From positions 51,784,093-51,848,092 of the forward strand of contig NC_080426.1 in NCBI RefSeq assembly GCF_029873635.1: a DNA stretch of 64,000 nt. The letters run 5' to 3'. This DNA comes from Malania oleifera (lineage: Eukaryota > Streptophyta > Magnoliopsida > Santalales > Ximeniaceae). Each line of letters begins with the position of its first letter. The stretch's first letter is position 1. Below the pieces are notes generated by a model. It was given only the letters and a program-made list of their open reading frames with translations. It was not told the origin of the DNA and made no database searches. This document shows, piece by piece, positions 60,841-64,000 of the stretch. The position numbers and the translations under genes are program-made.

Positions 60841-60930
60841 GTGTTTCCTAGAGCCAAACCATGGGTCGATCCTTGTTGGAGAATAGGTGTTTCCTAAGCC
60901 AAACCATGGGTTGATCCTTGCTGGAGATTA
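60841..60930. repeat. Tandem duplication of about 45 bp
   Basis: GTGTTTCCTA(GA)GCCAAACC...GATCCTTG(T/C)TGGAGA occurs twice in a row with few changes, at the start of the LTR-like sequence. Confidence 0.85.
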
Positions 60931-61479
60931 GTAAAGAAGAATAAGACAAGGATTGTGTTTAATTAATTTTATTATGCATGTTTACTTTAGTGTAAGGGGA
61001 GCTTAAGCACAACGGTAAGGTTGTCGCCGTGTGACCTAGAGGTCATGGATTCGAGGCGTGGAAACAGCCTCTTGCAAAAACTACAAGGTAAGGCTGCGTA
61101 CTATAGAGCTGTTGTGGTCTGCCCCTTTCCCAAACCCTACACACGCAGGAGCTTTGTGCACCGGGCTGCCCTTTTTATGTTTACTTTAGTATAGGCTTAT
61201 GAGTATTTGGGGGTTGTTTGTAATATTTGTGTAATGTAGGAGTGGGTTTGTAATTTATGTTGTTTTAGGGGTATATGTGTAATTTCATAGTTAAGAGGCT
61301 TTCTTATACATAGTGTGTGAAAGCCATATTGTAATCAGTTGATGAATTTGAATTGAAGTGAATGTGAGTTTCCCTCCTGTATCTCCTCAATCTCTTTCCC
61401 TTCCTCTCTTCAATTTTTTCTAATATCTTCCATGGCTGCAGATCCTTTATGCTGCCCCTGCATCATTTGGCATTAGAGC
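60872..61479 (+). mobile_element. LTR-like sequence with primer-binding-like site, interrupted by a SINE
   Basis: TGGCATTAGAGC at 61468-61479 is two mismatches from the initiator tRNA-Met site. It is preceded two bases earlier by a CA end (61465). A TTCTTATACATAG box lies at about 61302. The left border is uncertain. No convincing gag follows: the next 350 bp are pyrimidine-rich and low-complexity. Confidence 0.5.
60992..61176 (+). mobile_element. Au-like SINE (tRNA-derived retroposon)
   Basis: 185 bp. The tRNA-like head has GCTTAAGCACAACGGTAAGG (A-box region) and a B box GGATTCGAGGC at 61047-61057. The tail GTGCACCGGGCTGCCC followed by a T-run is the known Au family 3' end. It is flanked by a perfect 14 bp target duplication, ATGTTTACTTTAGT (60978-60991 and 61177-61190). 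Transcription would be by RNA polymerase III, with mobilisation by LINE machinery. Confidence 0.92.
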
Positions 61480-62459
61480 ACAACCATGCTCTCATTCTTC
61501 CATTTCAACTCCCCCATCTTTCCCTTTCACTCTTCTTCCCCTTCTTCTTGTCTTCATCCTTCTCACCTCTATTCTGTAACTTCTCTCTCCCTCTCTGCTG
61601 TTTCTTCATTCTCCTCTTACCATGTTCTTCTCTATTCTTCCGTGCTGTCTAATGATTCATTTCTGCAAATCAGTTCTGTTCTTCCATATCTCTCCTCTTC
61701 TTCTCCTTTTTTTTTTTTTAATTCTCTCCCACAGTTCTCACAAATCTCTCTGATTTCTGAATTCCAGTGGCTGTCCTACATCAAAATCAATACAAATCAC
61801 TTACAATTTTTTCCAATCTTGCTCTGAACAGGATAAGTCCAACAACTGACTTCAGAAATTGCAGAAAATCTCAAAAGCAGAAACACTGTTCATATGTAAC
61901 TTCCAGGAAATTACAATCCTGCCCCTGATTTCAAAATACTAATTTCCTGGAATAATTTTGTGACACCACCACCATCAAAAACAGAACCCCTTGAAACCCT
62001 TCCCCCTGAAATTTCATCACCATTAGACCACCCGTGTTATCCCACACGCCACAACTAGATTACCCAGCCGCTGACCTTTTCAAAGTCCAACCTAGCTAGA
62101 GTTGATATGACACACCGCCACCACCACTAGGCTCATCACCCCCTGATCTACCAGTAGCCGGAATTTCATCACTGGTGGATGCTCCACTCACGCGCCTCAC
62201 ACACTGGCAACACGCATGAGAAAAGTTGCCGAATTCCACTGCAACTGTCAGTTTCGCAAAAAATTGCCCTCAGCCGCAATATTTTGGGTTTCTTCCACAA
62301 TATTTTCATCTGTGGGGCATGATATTTTGATTGTGGATCCTCTATTTGCAAGTAAGCACGATAATTTGATACAAGAAGCAAGAAATTGCCGCTGCCAGCA
62401 TTGGAAATCAGGTTTTATTGCTGCATTTGTGAGTTCTCTAAGTGAATTTGTTTCATTTC
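61480..62459. other. Pyrimidine-rich then unassigned sequence
   Basis: 61480-61830 is CT-rich and gives only low-complexity Ser/Phe/Leu frames. 61830-62459 shows nothing I can support. Confidence 0.4.
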
Positions 62460-62740
62460 TACATGAAAGTCAAGATTAAAAGTGATTTAAGATAGTTTTG
62501 TGAAAATTGAAAGTCAACTTGTGGTTTTACAAGAATAGATTGAGAATTGTGGCCAAATTGTGTCAAGGACTATTAAGATTTTGATTTAAATGAATGACCT
62601 AACTTGAAGATAGGTCTCTCCCTCTATTTATAATAGAAATCAAATACATTCTAATGACAATAATACTCTTAACTCTCACTAATTAACATCATAACGCACT
62701 TAATAAAAGTAATACTAAAAGACATAAATAACCTCTAACA
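62460..62740 (-). repeat. 3' LTR of the right-edge copia element
   Basis: On the minus strand it starts TGTTAGAGGTTATTTATG, right after a polypurine tract. TATA (TATAAATAG on minus) is at about 62621-62629. The other border is estimated, because no second LTR is in the window. Confidence 0.6.
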
Positions 62741-62750
62741 CTCCCCCCTT
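62741..62750 (-). promoter_or_regulatory. Polypurine tract of the right-edge copia element
   Basis: The minus strand reads AAGGGGGGAG, adjacent to the LTR. Confidence 0.8.
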
Positions 62751-62769
62751 AAGCTGGAGCATAAATGTC

Positions 62770-64000
62770 TTATGCTCCTAGCTTGTTACAAATAAATTTA
62801 ACACAAACACCCCCCAAAGCTTTGGTAAACAAATCAGAAAGCTGCATATTAAACCTCACATAAGCAGTAGTAATGAGCTTCTGCACAAGTTTCTCCTGTA
62901 CAAAGTGGCAATCAACTTCAATGTGTTTCATCTGCTCATGAAAGACTGGGTTGGAGGCAATATAAAGGGCAGTTTGATTATCACACATCAATTTCATAGG
63001 CCAATAATGTGAAAAACCCAATTCTTCGAACATGTTCTTCAACAAGACAAGCTCGCAAGTAGTGTGAGCGATCTATATTCTGATTTAGCACTTGACCTGG
63101 CCAGGATAGTTCGTTTCTTACTCTTACAAGAAGCCAAATTACCACCAACCAAGATACAATACCTGGTTGTGGATCTCCGGTCGGAAGGCGATCCAGCCCA
63201 ATGTGCATCTGTAAATCCATGAATATAAGTGTGACCTGATCACGATATAAAAGACCTCTCCCAGGTGCACCTTTTAGATATCTCAAGATGCAAATGACTG
63301 CGTCCCAATGACTTGTCCTCCGAGCATCTAGAAATTGACTCACAACACTTGTTGCAAAAAATATATCCAGCCTAGTGACTGAGATAATTAAACTTTCCAA
63401 CAAGTCTCTAATATTTTCTAGGATTAGGCAGCAAATCACCCATATCGGACATTAAATTGTTGTTAAGATCCATGGATGTATCAATTGGTTTGAATCCTAA
63501 CAATCCAATTTCATCCAACAGATCAAAAGCATTCTTCCTCTGTGACAAAACAGTTCCCATACAAGATCTAGATACTTTATACCCAAGAAATATTTCAATA
63601 GTCCCAAATATTTAGTTTGAAACTTAATCTGTAGAAAAAGCTTGAGACTCTGAATACCTTTATCATCATCCCTTGTAATAATAATAACATCCATATAAAC
63701 AACAAGAAGGATCCTACCCAATGAAGTATGATGATAAAACACGGAATGATCCACTGCACACCGTCAAAGACCAAACTGAAGTACTACAACAGCAACAACA
63801 CTAAAACGACCAAACCATGCTCTGGGAGACTGTTTTAAACCATATAGTCCCTTCTTGAGCCAATACACTCCCCCTAAGCAACAAACCTAGGTGATTGCTC
63901 CATATAGACCTCTCCCTCAAGAACACCATGCAAAAAGGCATTATTCACATCTAACTAATGCAAAAGCCAGTGACAAGTAGTAGCCAAGGAGATGAATAGA
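62770..64000 (-). pseudogene. Copia reverse transcriptase and RNase H, broken, runs off the edge
   Basis: In coding order: RT finger/palm at the right edge (63840-63990, about 65% legible); 63497-63754 with HSVFYHHTSLGRILLVVYMD; then 62981-63439 with ILRYLKGAPGRGLLY; then RNase H, 62770-63045, with CDNQTALYIASNPVFHEQMK and QLSDLFTKALGG. The catalytic box is YMDV where YMDD is expected. Stops or frameshifts separate all segments. Sequence resembles the copia relic in the gamma-tubulin intron (DHSVFYHHT against NNSVFYSHT). Confidence 0.85.

Noticed and set aside
1-64000. tRNA genes
   Set aside because: The tRNA-like hits are primer-binding sites or the SINE head; no complete cloverleaf was seen by eye.

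Overview
This is nuclear DNA from a flowering plant, most likely a eudicot. Intron-containing genes are scattered in a much larger mass of LTR retrotransposons, LINE and SINE relics, MITE-like repeats and microsatellites. There are no bacterial operons, phage genes or CRISPR arrays. The species cannot be named from sequence alone.

Three host genes are recognisable. (1) The last four coding exons of a mitochondrial carrier of the MTM1/SLC25A39-40 type lie on + at 5754-6844. (2) A complete two-exon arabinogalactan-peptide gene lies on - at 8552-9295, convergent with the carrier. (3) The last five exons of gamma-tubulin lie on - at 47556-58202 and are split by a 9.8 kb intron full of transposon debris. 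A fourth locus on - (44428-44772) looks like the last two exons of a gene I cannot name.

1-5498: the 3' end of a SIRE-type copia element (3' LTR 907-2968) that landed in an older copia element, of which a gag piece and a probable 203 bp LTR remain. 5500-11200: the carrier gene, a dispersed AT-rich repeat in two copies, and the AGP gene. 11382-16481: a decayed 5.1 kb copia element. 16676-38466: a Russian-doll insertion resolved by target-site duplications. A SIRE-like solo LTR (TSD AATTC) was split by a Ty3/gypsy chromovirus (17386-37256, TSD TATTG). The chromovirus was then hit by a solo LTR (21437-23538), a gag-only SIRE-type element with two near-identical 2.2 kb LTRs (24515-32046, TSD GTACC), and a second solo LTR inside its own 5' LTR (33700-35870, TSD ATACT).

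38467-44400: mostly gene-free. It holds an old degenerate repeat array, one diverged 5S rRNA-like unit (39171-39287) that may belong to a Cassandra-type TRIM LTR, and microsatellites. 47804-57587 (gamma-tubulin intron): a gypsy gag relic joined to a copia relic, with LINE pieces. 58203-64000: LINE and MITE remnants, an Au-like SINE with a 14 bp target duplication (60992-61176) inside an LTR-like sequence, and the 3' half of another decayed copia element running off the right edge.

The most interesting signal is in the LTRs. Several unrelated LTR families, both copia and gypsy, carry arrays of short palindromes (TCGTCGACGA in most, CAGACGTCTG in one) just upstream of their TATA boxes.
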